Origin: an uncultured Prochlorococcus sp.
Lineage (GTDB): Bacteria; Cyanobacteriota; Cyanobacteriia; PCC-6307; Cyanobiaceae
NCBI GenBank assembly: GCA_902621675.1
Contig: CACNMX010000002.1
Location: 1 to 64,000, forward strand
Direction of reading: 5' to 3'
DNA: 64,000 nt
Shown: positions 40,970-47,882 of the stretch, piece by piece
Layout: every line of letters begins with the position of its first letter
Numbering within the stretch: position 1 is the stretch's first letter
Notes under the pieces: generated by a model
The model's database searches: none
Told to the model about the DNA's origin: nothing
The model's input: only the letters and a program-made list of their open reading frames with translations
Made by a program: the position numbers and the translations under genes

Positions 40970-41094
40970 AAGTATTTTGAGCTCGATTTTCCACAATTTG
41001 CAGATTGTTTTCCACGTCCAAATCCACACAGGATTAGAAATGGCAGTATATTTCAAAAAAAACAGGACTTCAACATTATTGTTGACTTTTTTTT
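40970..41094 (+). ncRNA. Candidate small RNA ending in a terminator hairpin
   Basis: A TATAAA at 40957-40962 could be a -10 box, placing a start near 40970. The transcript would end at the hairpin TCAACA-TTAT-TGTTGA (41070-41085) followed by C and eight T residues, about 125 nt in all. It has no open frame of note and lies 100 bases beyond the cbiX stop, too far to be a simple cbiX terminator in this compact genome. It would carry three UCCAC repeats. I do not recognise it as a known Yfr RNA. Confidence 0.4.
40987..41028 (+). promoter_or_regulatory. Cluster of DnaA-box-like elements
   Basis: Two elements match or nearly match the cyanobacterial DnaA box TTTTCCACA: TTTTCCACA at 40987-40995 and TTTTCCACG at 41008-41016, 21 bases apart (two helical turns), in the same orientation. 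A third, AAATCCACA, is at 41020-41028. Such clusters bind DnaA at origins or at regulated promoters. No dnaA or dnaN gene is nearby. Confidence 0.4.
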
Positions 41095-41248
41095 AAGATC
41101 TATTCAATTTCCTTATTTGAAAAAGAAGTTTTTTAAAAACCCACATATAACATGAGTCTTATTTGATAATTTGAAAAGTTTGCCAGAAGAATTTTCTTGA
41201 TATTTTTAGAGAAAAATATCATTATTGTTGATGTAGAAAAATAAATTT

Positions 41249-41506
41249 ATGGATCAAATCAACCAAACAAATTTAACTGATAAGAAACTCGTAGAGTGCT
41301 CTTCAAATAAAGTCTCATTAGAAACTGAGCTTTCAGAAACTCTTTATAACACTATGAAAGATTTCGTATTAAGTAACCCGACTTGGGATCAATATAAACT
41401 TATAAATTCAGCATTAGCTACTTTTCTCGTTCAAAACGGTTGTACAGATAATTCCGTCTCAGAAATTTATTTAAATCAATTATTTACACCCTCTAAGTCT
41501 TTTTAA
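41249..41506 (+). CDS. DUF2811 family small protein
   Basis: An 85-aa protein with the DUF2811 pattern: VSLETELSETLYNTMKDFV near residue 24, then NPTWDQYKLINSALATFLVQ and NG. The sequence has the look of a ribbon-helix-helix style fold (a strand then two helices), so DNA binding is conceivable, but the family has no known function. It ends by overlapping the stop of the convergent GMC oxidoreductase gene by 14 bases. Confidence 0.7.
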   Translation: MDQINQTNLTDKKLVECSSNKVSLETELSETLYNTMKDFVLSNPTWDQYKLINSALATFLVQNGCTDNSVSEIYLNQLFTPSKSF

Positions 41507-43133
41507 TATTTAAACAGGCTCTTCTACTCAAGGCCATCATTGTAAGTGTGGGGCTTTGCCAAGATGATGTAGGCCAGCATGCTCCATCTAGTACCAGTAC
41601 ATTCTTACATCTCCACAATCTGTTAAATTTATCAACTACGCTATTTTCTTCATTTAACCCCATTGGTGCTCCCCCAACCTCATGAATATAATATCCAGGA
41701 GGAGGAGGACTATCTGAAAGAGCTATCAAATTTTTTGTAAATAAACTCCCTAATGGAATATTCATTAGTTCATCAATATTTTTTATTTTCCCATTTGCAG
41801 CTTTGACTGATTTTTGTATTGTTTTTTCCATATGTTTTGCCATATTTAACTCATTCTCGCTCCATTCGAATTCAATGTAGGGAATTGGTATTCCCCATTC
41901 ATCTGTTTTTCTTGAGAGAGAAACTGAGTTTTTCTCTCTAGGAAGGACTTCACCATGGGCGATAAGAAAGCCAATTGATTTGTTTGCGTCTTTTTGTAAG
42001 AATTTAGGTATCCCTAATCTGTCAATTGCCCCCCAGATTCCATAACCTCTATGGAAATTTATGTCGTCAATTTCTGGTAAATTTGAACCAAAAGGAATAA
42101 AGAAGCTGCCTGCTCCAGAAAGATGGGGAGAATTATCTAGTGAATTATCTGAGTTTTTTGCTTTTGGGATTGAAAAAAATCTACAGATAGATATGTGATC
42201 CATTAGGCATTTACCTAATTTCCCAGAATTATCTTTAAACCCTGAGGAATTTGATTTGTATTCTGAGTTCAGTAGTATTCTCAGTGTTGAAATTGTTGAT
42301 GCGCAAAGAAGAATCAAATCACAATCCAATACTTCTTTGTGTCCATTTTCTAGGTTTACAATCGTTAGTTTTGAGGCAAGCTCTGTTATCTTGTTAATCT
42401 CAAAAGACTCCACTAGGTAATTAGAGATTATTTGTACATTTCCAGTATCTAAAGCTTTTTTTAAAGAGCTTCCCACACTAGAGGACTTGGGCCAATTTTT
42501 TTCTTTTACAGATGAATTATGGTCAAATCCTCTTGATTGGATAAAAGGATAATTTAATTTTGATTTAACATTGCTCCCAAAAACATTTTCGTTTTCTGTA
42601 AGAGGAATTTCACCAATATACTTACCGTTTGGGACCTCCTTGATATCATCTTTTCGTCCATAAATTCCGCAGAAATTTTCAATAAAATCGTAGTGCGGGG
42701 AAATTTCTTCGTATGAAATAGGCCAGTTTGGCCCGAATCCGTCTTTTTTAGCCGGATGAAAGTCTTCTGAGGAAAGTCTTAATGTTATACCTCCCCAAGT
42801 TAATGATCTCCCCCCATATTGTTTACCTTGTGTCCAAAGAAATGGCTTTTTTTTTGGGAAGTCATAAGGATGCTTCAATTCATTTGAATATAAGTCAGGA
42901 TTATTTTTCCAATAACCAGGATGTTGGCACTGATTGGCATGTTTTTTTGTTATTACTCCTGATAATCTTTTTAATGTACTTTTTGGCTCATGATTACTAG
43001 CTTCATCCCTTTTAACTTGAGGCCCTGCTTCTATTACTAAAACTTTGATCCCTTGTTCTGCCAATGTAAGTGCTGCTATTCCTCCTGTTGCTCCAGAACC
43101 AACAACAATTGCATCATAAGGACTTATATCCAA
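41493..43133 (-). CDS. GMC-family FAD oxidoreductase
   Basis: A 546-aa flavoenzyme of the glucose-methanol-choline family. The FAD motif is AIVVGSGATGGIAALTLAEQ at residues 9-28, GGRSLTWGGITLRLS near residue 108 is the second GMC signature, and the C-terminal HEVGGAPMG and LDGACWPTSSWQSPTLT hold the catalytic His and FAD-binding end. The subgroup resembles gluconate or sorbosone dehydrogenase-like enzymes. The substrate is unknown. It diverges from the pentapeptide gene. Confidence 0.85.
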   Translation of the reverse strand: MDISPYDAIVVGSGATGGIAALTLAEQGIKVLVIEAGPQVKRDEASNHEPKSTLKRLSGVITKKHANQCQHPGYWKNNPDLYSNELKHPYDFPKKKPFLWTQGKQYGGRSLTWGGITLRLSSEDFHPAKKDGFGPNWPISYEEISPHYDFIENFCGIYGRKDDIKEVPNGKYIGEIPLTENENVFGSNVKSKLNYPFIQSRGFDHNSSVKEKNWPKSSSVGSSLKKALDTGNVQIISNYLVESFEINKITELASKLTIVNLENGHKEVLDCDLILLCASTISTLRILLNSEYKSNSSGFKDNSGKLGKCLMDHISICRFFSIPKAKNSDNSLDNSPHLSGAGSFFIPFGSNLPEIDDINFHRGYGIWGAIDRLGIPKFLQKDANKSIGFLIAHGEVLPREKNSVSLSRKTDEWGIPIPYIEFEWSENELNMAKHMEKTIQKSVKAANGKIKNIDELMNIPLGSLFTKNLIALSDSPPPPGYYIHEVGGAPMGLNEENSVVDKFNRLWRCKNVLVLDGACWPTSSWQSPTLTMMALSRRACLNIKKT

Positions 43134-43240
43134 AACCTATTTCGTGATTTGCTATTTCAATAAATATAGCATTCAGTAAATAATTAATTTTTAGATTTCA
43201 GCTTAAGAAGTTAGAATTTATTGAAATAATACTCAAACAA

Positions 43241-43714
43241 ATGAGATTTATAATTTTAACTTTTTTAATAGTTGTTTTAACCCTCCCTTCTAGAAGCTTC
43301 GCTGCTTTGGATTATGGTAAACAATCTTTGGTAGGGGCTGATTTTTCTGGATCTGATTTAAAAGGAGCAACTTTCTATTTGACTGATTTACAAGACGCAA
43401 ATTTGTCAGGTTGTGAGCTCCAAAATGCGACTCTTTATGGAGCAAAATTGAAAGATACTAATTTAAGTAACTCCAACTTAAGAGAAGTAACTTTAGATTC
43501 GGCTGTTTTAGATGGAACAGATTTATCAAATACTAACTTGGAGGATTCTTTTGCTTATAGTACCCAGTTTGAAAATGTAAAAATACAAGGCGCAGACTTC
43601 ACAAATGTTTTTTTGCCAAAAGATATTATTAGGAAATTTTGTGAAAGTGCTTCTGGAACTAATCCAATTACAAATAGAGAAACCAGAGAAACTTTAGAGT
43701 GCGATTACATTTAA
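43241..43714 (+). CDS. Exported pentapeptide-repeat protein, thylakoid-lumen type
   Basis: A 157-aa protein. Residues 1-21 are a signal peptide ending SRSFA, followed by ALDYGKQSLVG. About 18 pentapeptide repeats of the A(D/N)Lxx kind run from residue 30 to 125 and would form a right-handed square beta-helix. The C-terminal FCESASGTNPITNRETRETL plus ECDYI is a conserved end in lumenal pentapeptide proteins of plants and cyanobacteria. Function is unknown; lumen location is inferred. Confidence 0.8.
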   Translation: MRFIILTFLIVVLTLPSRSFAALDYGKQSLVGADFSGSDLKGATFYLTDLQDANLSGCELQNATLYGAKLKDTNLSNSNLREVTLDSAVLDGTDLSNTNLEDSFAYSTQFENVKIQGADFTNVFLPKDIIRKFCESASGTNPITNRETRETLECDYI

Positions 43715-43716
43715 AT

Positions 43717-44109
43717 TTATACACATACAAGTTCTTTTTTAATCTTTCTTTGTTTATAAAGTGATCTTCCAACAGGCCAACCTAAAGTAGATAAATGTTT
43801 CATTAAAGAAGCTGAGTATTTGTAATAAAAATTGTCTGAATATTTAATGCCAAGTTCATTTAGAGTGGTTATTAATAAACATAGATCTTTTTTTTTGCCT
43901 TTTTTCATATCCAATAATATCAATGCCTCACTTGATAATTTTTTTTCTAGTACCTTGTCATTTTCAGCAAAACCAACTTTAAGTGAATTAAATGCATCAG
44001 AATAAAGAGTATAAATTATTCCATCTTTAGATTTATCTATAGAAGTATCTACATTAAATCTTGATGATATTAATGTTTTATATCCTTTAATGATTTTTCT
44101 GTTATTCAT
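43717..44109 (-). CDS. Unknown protein with weak GIY-YIG resemblance
   Basis: A 130-aa basic protein. Residues 30-51, GIIYTLYSDAFNSLKVGFAE, have the spacing of a GIY strand followed by a YIG-like strand (LKVGF), as in T5orf172 domains, and the helix ASLMKHLSTLGWP occupies the later position. The usual catalytic Arg and Glu are not evident. It starts two bases after the stop of the ribbon-helix-helix gene, so the two are almost certainly one operon. The domain suggestion is weak; the pairing is solid. Confidence 0.5.
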   Translation of the reverse strand: MNNRKIIKGYKTLISSRFNVDTSIDKSKDGIIYTLYSDAFNSLKVGFAENDKVLEKKLSSEALILLDMKKGKKKDLCLLITTLNELGIKYSDNFYYKYSASLMKHLSTLGWPVGRSLYKQRKIKKELVCV

Positions 44110-44111
44110 AA

Positions 44112-44609
44112 TTATTTGATTTCATCCTGAGCTAATTCATATTTCTCTAATAGATTGTTTACTTCTGCGAGTGCAATCCTCTTTTGACAGGCCGAGTCAT
44201 ATCTATTTACTGCTATTGAAGGTATTGAACCTTTGCTTTTCATTTCCCTTATACCAGTTTCTAAACATTGAAAAGCAACACTTGATAGATCTCTTCCTTC
44301 TGCTGCGGCCCAAACTTTCAAAAGATAAGTAAGATTTGATGGTACTGAGATCTGTACTTTGTTTGAATTTGAAGTATTTAATGCAATATCATCGAGACTA
44401 ATTTCTTTAGAGGAAATAGTTTCTTTAACCTTTTTCTTCAAAAATTTTACTTGGCTTATAGCGTCCTCTTTGTTCTTTATTTTTTGTTCTATTTCAAATA
44501 ACTCTTCTTCAGAATTAATTAAAGCTTCTAATGCCCATTTAGCATCATCTTTCGCAACCGCGGTTCTATCAAGCCATTCATCTCTTATTTTTGACCAATT
44601 ACTAGGCAT
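44112..44609 (-). CDS. Coiled-coil protein with ribbon-helix-helix domain
   Basis: A 165-aa protein. Residues 1-75 are highly charged and helical (EELFEIEQKIKNKEDAISQV), probably a coiled coil. Residues 86-125 fit a ribbon-helix-helix fold: strand VQISVPSNL, first helix TYLLKVWAAAEGR, second helix DLSSVAFQCLETGIREM. Such proteins bind as dimers to inverted repeats. Two matching palindromes lie 31-66 bases upstream of its start, so it probably represses its own operon. The downstream gene is two bases away. The biological role is unknown. Confidence 0.65.
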   Translation of the reverse strand: MPSNWSKIRDEWLDRTAVAKDDAKWALEALINSEEELFEIEQKIKNKEDAISQVKFLKKKVKETISSKEISLDDIALNTSNSNKVQISVPSNLTYLLKVWAAAEGRDLSSVAFQCLETGIREMKSKGSIPSIAVNRYDSACQKRIALAEVNNLLEKYELAQDEIK

Positions 44610-44639
44610 AAGCTTTATAAGATAATTCTATGATATATA

Positions 44640-44675
44640 AATCTATATAGATTGTCTATGTATTCTAAATAGAAT
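44640..44675 (-). promoter_or_regulatory. Tandem 14-bp palindromic operators
   Basis: Two perfect 14-bp palindromes, AATCTATATAGATT (44640-44653) and ATTCTAAATAGAAT (44662-44675), share the consensus AWTCTAWATAGAWT. Their centres are exactly 22 bp apart, two turns of the helix. A further half-site, ATAGA, lies at 44680-44684. They occupy the promoter region of the ribbon-helix-helix gene starting at 44609. Confidence 0.6.
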
Positions 44676-44877
44676 TAATATAGATTGTTAAAGGTTAAAG
44701 TTTTATTTTTAATAATTCCTCGTCTTAGAAATAATCTTTTACTATAATTGAAACTGCAGAATCCATCCAATGTGATCTTAGAGGTATCTTTTCGCAAATT
44801 TAAGACGATATATATTTGATAATTCAATCTTTTTAAATTTTAGTTATTAGTTTATTTAATTTAAAACTTCTGAGCTT

Positions 44878-45267
44878 TTAATCTCTTTCAATAAGTTCAA
44901 TTTTATAACCATCAGGATCCTCAACAAAAGCCAAGACAGTAGTACTGTTTTTCATTGTTTTAGGTTTGGTTGTTATTTTACAACCATTTTTTTCTAATCC
45001 TTGGCAAATTAGATGAATATCTTTAACTCCAATAGCTATATGACCATATTTATCTCCAAGCTCATAGTCTTCAGACTTTTTGTCCCAGTTATAAGTTAAT
45101 TCAATTACTGAGTTTTCTTTTTCTGAGCCATAACCAACAAATGCCAAAGTGAATTTTCCATGAGGGTAATCCTTTCTTCGTAATAAATTCATTCCTAATC
45201 TATTGACGTAGAAATCAATGGATTTATCTAAATCTCCAACCCTCAACATTGTATGTAGGATACGCAT
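44878..45267 (-). CDS. gloA: Glyoxalase I (lactoylglutathione lyase)
   Basis: Converts the methylglyoxal-glutathione hemithioacetal to lactoylglutathione. The 129-aa protein has all four metal ligands of the short, nickel-type class: His in [16 protein letters not shown] at the N-terminus, Glu in [10 protein letters not shown], His in [10 protein letters not shown], and Glu in [11 protein letters not shown] at the end. Length is standard for bacterial GloA. Confidence 0.93.
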   Translation of the reverse strand: MRILHTMLRVGDLDKSIDFYVNRLGMNLLRRKDYPHGKFTLAFVGYGSEKENSVIELTYNWDKKSEDYELGDKYGHIAIGVKDIHLICQGLEKNGCKITTKPKTMKNSTTVLAFVEDPDGYKIELIERD

Positions 45268-45400
45268 TTTGAATTATGAACCTGAATCAATTATCTAATA
45301 TTTAATAACCATCTGCCAAAGTTGATTTTTTAGAAAGTAAGTCTTTTAATTATGTTCAAAAAATTAGGTTAAAATATAAATACGAAATTCCAATAATATA

Positions 45401-45835
45401 TTGAATCAGATATTCCAAAGACTCTCATCAGTATTTTTGTATACTTTGCCATTAAAGGCATCAATACCTTTTGGATATTTTTTGTTCTATAAATATTCTT
45501 TTTTAAAAATACTATTATTACTAACTTTTCCGATAGCAATAATTGAAAAATCTTTGCCTTTTGGTAGTTTTTTATTATTTATAATTTTGTTTGCTGGATT
45601 AGTAAGGAATCCAAATGTCCCCTATTTCGTCAGATATAACGCATGCCAAGCTTTATTAATTGATATTGCTTTAATAATAATTTCATATCTCTTGAAAATA
45701 TTTCCCATAGTTGAATTAGGCTCAATAATTTTTATATTTACACTATGTATTTTTATTTATTCGATTTCTCAATGTATTTATGGAGTTGAACCTGAAATTC
45801 CCTTAATTAGTAAATCTACAAGAATGCAAATTTAA
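45401..45835 (+). CDS. Tic20-family membrane protein
   Basis: A 144-aa protein from a TTG start with four hydrophobic helices. The order LPLKASIPFGYF, then VRNPNVPYFVRYNACQALLI, then the last helix pair matches cyanobacterial Tic20 homologues (YCF60), whose plastid counterpart belongs to the protein import channel. The N-P-x-V-P-x-F-V-R-x-N-x-x-Q-A element is the diagnostic part. Its role in cyanobacteria is not settled. Confidence 0.82.
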   Translation: MNQIFQRLSSVFLYTLPLKASIPFGYFLFYKYSFLKILLLLTFPIAIIEKSLPFGSFLLFIILFAGLVRNPNVPYFVRYNACQALLIDIALIIISYLLKIFPIVELGSIIFIFTLCIFIYSISQCIYGVEPEIPLISKSTRMQI

Positions 45836-45862
45836 AAAGATTAATAGATTTACTGACTTTCT

Positions 45863-46189
45863 TCAGCACTCATTCAGAATAGATTCCCATCTTTGTTGAC
45901 TTGCCTTTATTGCTTTCATTGGTGGATTAGCTCCCTCTATTTCAAAGGCTTTAATTAATGATTTATTAGCTAATAGACCTAATCTTGCTGCCTCTCTTTG
46001 CCTAGAGCATACTTTTTTTCTTGATCCCTTTTTTAGACTATTTTCGATTTCTTTAAGAATCTGGCTGGCTTCATTCGATTTAGAATAAAAATCATTCATG
46101 TACACATCAAGTGCCGAATCAGCAAGGATTCTTACTGGAGATATTGTGACTAAGCACACTATAAAACTTGTAAATACAAATATTTTCAT
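45863..46189 (-). CDS. Small exported protein with two cysteines
   Basis: A 108-aa protein with a signal peptide (residues 1-23, ending RILA before DSALDVYM) and a helical mature part. Cysteines in KVCSRQREAARLG and at the very end, ILNEC, could form a disulfide. No family recognised. It begins seven bases after the stop of the membrane protein gene at 46197, so the two are probably co-transcribed. Confidence 0.6.
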   Translation of the reverse strand: MKIFVFTSFIVCLVTISPVRILADSALDVYMNDFYSKSNEASQILKEIENSLKKGSRKKVCSRQREAARLGLLANKSLIKAFEIEGANPPMKAIKASQQRWESILNEC

Positions 46190-46196
46190 AAGAATC

Positions 46197-46781
46197 TCAA
46201 GTAAATTTTTTGCCCGATCTCTTTAATACTAAATAAAAGGTTAGAACGCTAATTGTTCCAGATGGGCCTATTAAAATATGCCAAAATTGATCGCCACTAA
46301 TTGAAAGCCTTGTTCCAAAGAAAGTCGTAAAAAAAATACCAAATATTGGGTAAAGAATAAAAAGCCAATCTTTAAAAACTCTTTGCCAATTAATAATTAG
46401 AAGGATACTTATTATTACTTGAAAAAGAAGAGCAATAGATTTATCAAATAAAAAATATGAGATTATTGAACATAAAGAAATGCAAAAATTAGTTTTTTGA
46501 ATAAATTTATTTTTTATAACTGATATTGATAAACATGTTAGACCTAAAGATAGGAAAGAATAAAATAACCAATTAAATAAAGAGGAGTGATCTACATAAA
46601 TCCAAGATGTTTGGGTATGATCTATCATTTCAGAAATCGATGCCAATCCTAAAAAAATAAAACCGAGAGGTATCAATTTGTTCTTGCTTATATGTTGAAA
46701 TTTATTGATCGATCTAATACCTAATAATATCGGGATGATTGCCGCTTGAAAGTGGGCAAATAATAATATCGAAAAAAACAA
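46197..46781 (-). CDS. Multi-pass membrane protein, possibly CREST-like
   Basis: A 194-aa protein with six or seven hydrophobic helices. SEMIDHTQTSW near residue 50, YVDHSSLFNWLFY near residue 62 and SGDQFWHILIGPSG near residue 170 place conserved-looking Glu, His and Asp at helix ends. The last segment resembles the Q-x-W-H of the CREST superfamily (HlyIII, PAQR receptors, alkaline ceramidase), which are metal-dependent membrane hydrolases. The resemblance is by eye and weak. Function unknown. Confidence 0.55.
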   Translation of the reverse strand: MFFSILLFAHFQAAIIPILLGIRSINKFQHISKNKLIPLGFIFLGLASISEMIDHTQTSWIYVDHSSLFNWLFYSFLSLGLTCLSISVIKNKFIQKTNFCISLCSIISYFLFDKSIALLFQVIISILLIINWQRVFKDWLFILYPIFGIFFTTFFGTRLSISGDQFWHILIGPSGTISVLTFYLVLKRSGKKFT

Positions 46782-46833
46782 AATTAATTCGCGAACTTAA
46801 TTCATCTTAATTAAATACAAAAAACAGCTTGGG

Positions 46834-47034
46834 TCACCTGAGTAGAGAAAGGTACCATTGCCCGATTACTATAATCAATATTGTAAGAACAAAAGGGAAA
46901 GCAGGATACCGTGTTTGAAAATTAGCAGGTGGCCAAGGTGACCAAGATATTAATCTTCCTTGCGGTTCATTTGAAATAACTTTTTTTTTCGATTTTTTGG
47001 ATATTAAATTATCTGTGGCAAATCCTTTACTCAT
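46834..47034 (-). CDS. Small membrane protein (66 aa), unknown
   Basis: A basic, probably cytoplasmic N-terminal half (residues 1-30, LISKKSKKKV), a Pro/Trp-rich link SWSPWPPANFQTRYPAFPF, and one hydrophobic helix at the end (VLTILIIVIGQWYLSLL). It lies between the multi-pass protein and tRNA-Ser on the same strand. Its balanced composition, unlike chance AT-rich frames, supports it being real. No family recognised. Confidence 0.6.
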   Translation of the reverse strand: MSKGFATDNLISKKSKKKVISNEPQGRLISWSPWPPANFQTRYPAFPFVLTILIIVIGQWYLSLLR

Positions 47035-47107
47035 GATCTAAATAAAATTAATCCTAACAAAAACGTTTCAGAAAGGCGTTTATATTATTTCGTTCTCTTT
47101 ATTTAAA

Positions 47108-47194
47108 CGGAGGGGGTGGGATTCGAACCCACGGTGCCCTTGCAGACACGCTAGTTTTCAAGACTAGAGCCTTAAACCACTCGACCACCCCTCC
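47108..47194 (-). tRNA. tRNA-Ser (UGA anticodon)
   Basis: An 87-nt cloverleaf with a long variable arm, as serine tRNAs have. On the minus strand the acceptor GGAGGGG pairs with CCCCTCC, followed by discriminator G. The anticodon stem CTAGT/ACTAG encloses CTTGAAA with anticodon TGA, and the T arm is GTGGG-TTCGAAT-CCCAC. CCA is not encoded. Confidence 0.97.
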
Positions 47195-47388
47195 AGAGGC
47201 TATTCAGTTTTGTTGAACTTCAAAACTATAACATAAGAAATTAGTCATAGTCTATAAATTCAAAGATTAAAAATTTATTTCAAGAAACTTGTCTGAGAGA
47301 GGAATTTTATTTAAAAATGATGGGTTAAGTCGTTATAACAGTCAATTATTAGTCACATTTAGTCCAAAAATTTAGGCCACAAAAAAAA

Positions 47389-47538
47389 TCACCCAAAGTT
47401 GACATTTTGTTGAAATAAACCAAATAAGTTATTCCCAACTATGGCAGCGATTATTAAAACAAAGGCAACTATGGCGAAAAGAGCACTAACATCTTTTATG
47501 TCATATGGTGCTTTAAATAAAGGTTTTTGGTCTGCCAT
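47389..47538 (-). CDS. Tiny single-helix membrane protein (49 aa)
   Basis: Open frame from ATG at 47538 to TGA at 47389. The product starts MADQKPLFKAPYDIKDVSAL, then has one hydrophobic helix (FAIVAFVLIIAAIVG), and ends NNLFGLFQQNVNFG. The size and layout resemble small photosystem or cytochrome complex subunits, but I cannot match it to any Psb, Psa or Pet protein. The non-random amino-acid composition argues for a real gene. Confidence 0.6.
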   Translation of the reverse strand: MADQKPLFKAPYDIKDVSALFAIVAFVLIIAAIVGNNLFGLFQQNVNFG

Positions 47539-47627
47539 TGTTATCTAATATATAAATGCAATTGAATCATATTATTTTAATGCTTGTGAGAAGTATTAAG
47601 TTATTGTTTAGTCTAAGAATGGGTAAT

Positions 47628-47654
47628 AAAAAAGCCACTGAAAGTGGCTTTTTT
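47628..47654 (-). terminator. Rho-independent terminator after the YRG peptide gene
   Basis: A 12-bp stem, AAAAAAGCCACT with AGTGGCTTTTTT, and a three-base loop. It lies 17 bases beyond the stop of the minus-strand peptide gene ending at 47672. The symmetric A/T flanks mean it could also work on the plus strand, where no gene reads into it. Confidence 0.85.
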
Positions 47655-47671
47655 ATAAATGGTTAAATAAA

Positions 47672-47773
47672 CTAGCTTGTGTAAGTTTTTCCTCTATAAG
47701 TTAGTTCATTGTGCTGCTTTTTAGCTGCTTCTTTGTTCTGGACGTACTTTTGTCCTCTGTAAATTAGAGTCAT
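47672..47773 (-). CDS. DUF4278-like YRG peptide (PirA-like), 33 aa
   Basis: Open frame from ATG at 47773 to TAG at 47672. The 33-aa peptide has two copies of the YRG-x-x-Y motif, TLIYRGQKYV at the start and ELTYRGKTYTS at the end. This motif defines DUF4278, the family of PirA, a small protein that binds PII and tunes arginine synthesis in Synechocystis. A good GGAG ribosome-binding site lies eight bases before the ATG, rare here. Upstream are an apparent glutamine aptamer and an NtcA box, and downstream is a strong terminator, so it is a self-contained nitrogen-responsive unit. Confidence 0.72.
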   Translation of the reverse strand: MTLIYRGQKYVQNKEAAKKQHNELTYRGKTYTS

Positions 47774-47781
47774 TTTTTTAG

Positions 47782-47853
47782 CTCCGGTTTCGCTTAAGTC
47801 CCCGTTCCATGGCTTAAGTCGATTTGCGGCTTGCTATACGCAAGTTGAACGTT
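47782..47853 (-). promoter_or_regulatory. Glutamine riboswitch, downstream-peptide type
   Basis: The leader of the YRG peptide gene is GC-richer than its surroundings and folds like the glutamine aptamer. P1 pairs CGTTC (47851-47847) with GAACG (47807-47803). P2 is CTTGC-GTATA-GCAAG (47844-47830). The junction CCGCAAATCG follows. CTTAAG occurs at 47818-47813 and again after P1 at 47798-47793, and the two copies can pair as the pseudoknot of the downstream-peptide motif. The ribosome-binding site GGAG is at 47785-47782. The motif is known upstream of short peptide genes in picocyanobacteria. Confidence 0.68.
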
Positions 47854-47856
47854 TTT

Positions 47857-47882
47857 GTAGCGGTTGCTACAAATTTATAATA
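47857..47882 (-). promoter_or_regulatory. NtcA box overlapping the likely start of the riboswitch transcript
   Basis: GTAGCAACCGCTAC at 47870-47857 (minus strand) is a perfect GTA-N8-TAC NtcA site inside a longer inverted repeat. An extended -10 element, TGTTATTAT, has its TATTAT at 47882-47877, which would start transcription near 47870. The NtcA box would then cover about +1 to +14, a position expected for repression. As an activator site it fits badly, since no -10 box stands at the usual 22-base distance. Confidence 0.55.

Larger units (their letters stand above)
40869..41248. other. 380-bp non-coding region with repeats and a hairpin
   Basis: No protein-coding gene is visible between cbiX and the DUF2811 gene. 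The stretch holds a promoter-like TATAAAAT near 40957-40964, three related TCCAC elements, and a hairpin with a T-run ending at 41094. These are described as a DnaA-box cluster and as a candidate small RNA in separate entries. The remaining 150 bases up to the DUF2811 gene are AT-rich and otherwise featureless. Confidence 0.6.

Noticed and set aside
40987..41094. Calling this the chromosome origin
   Set aside because: No dnaA, dnaN or gyrase genes nearby and only three boxes; reported as a cluster only.
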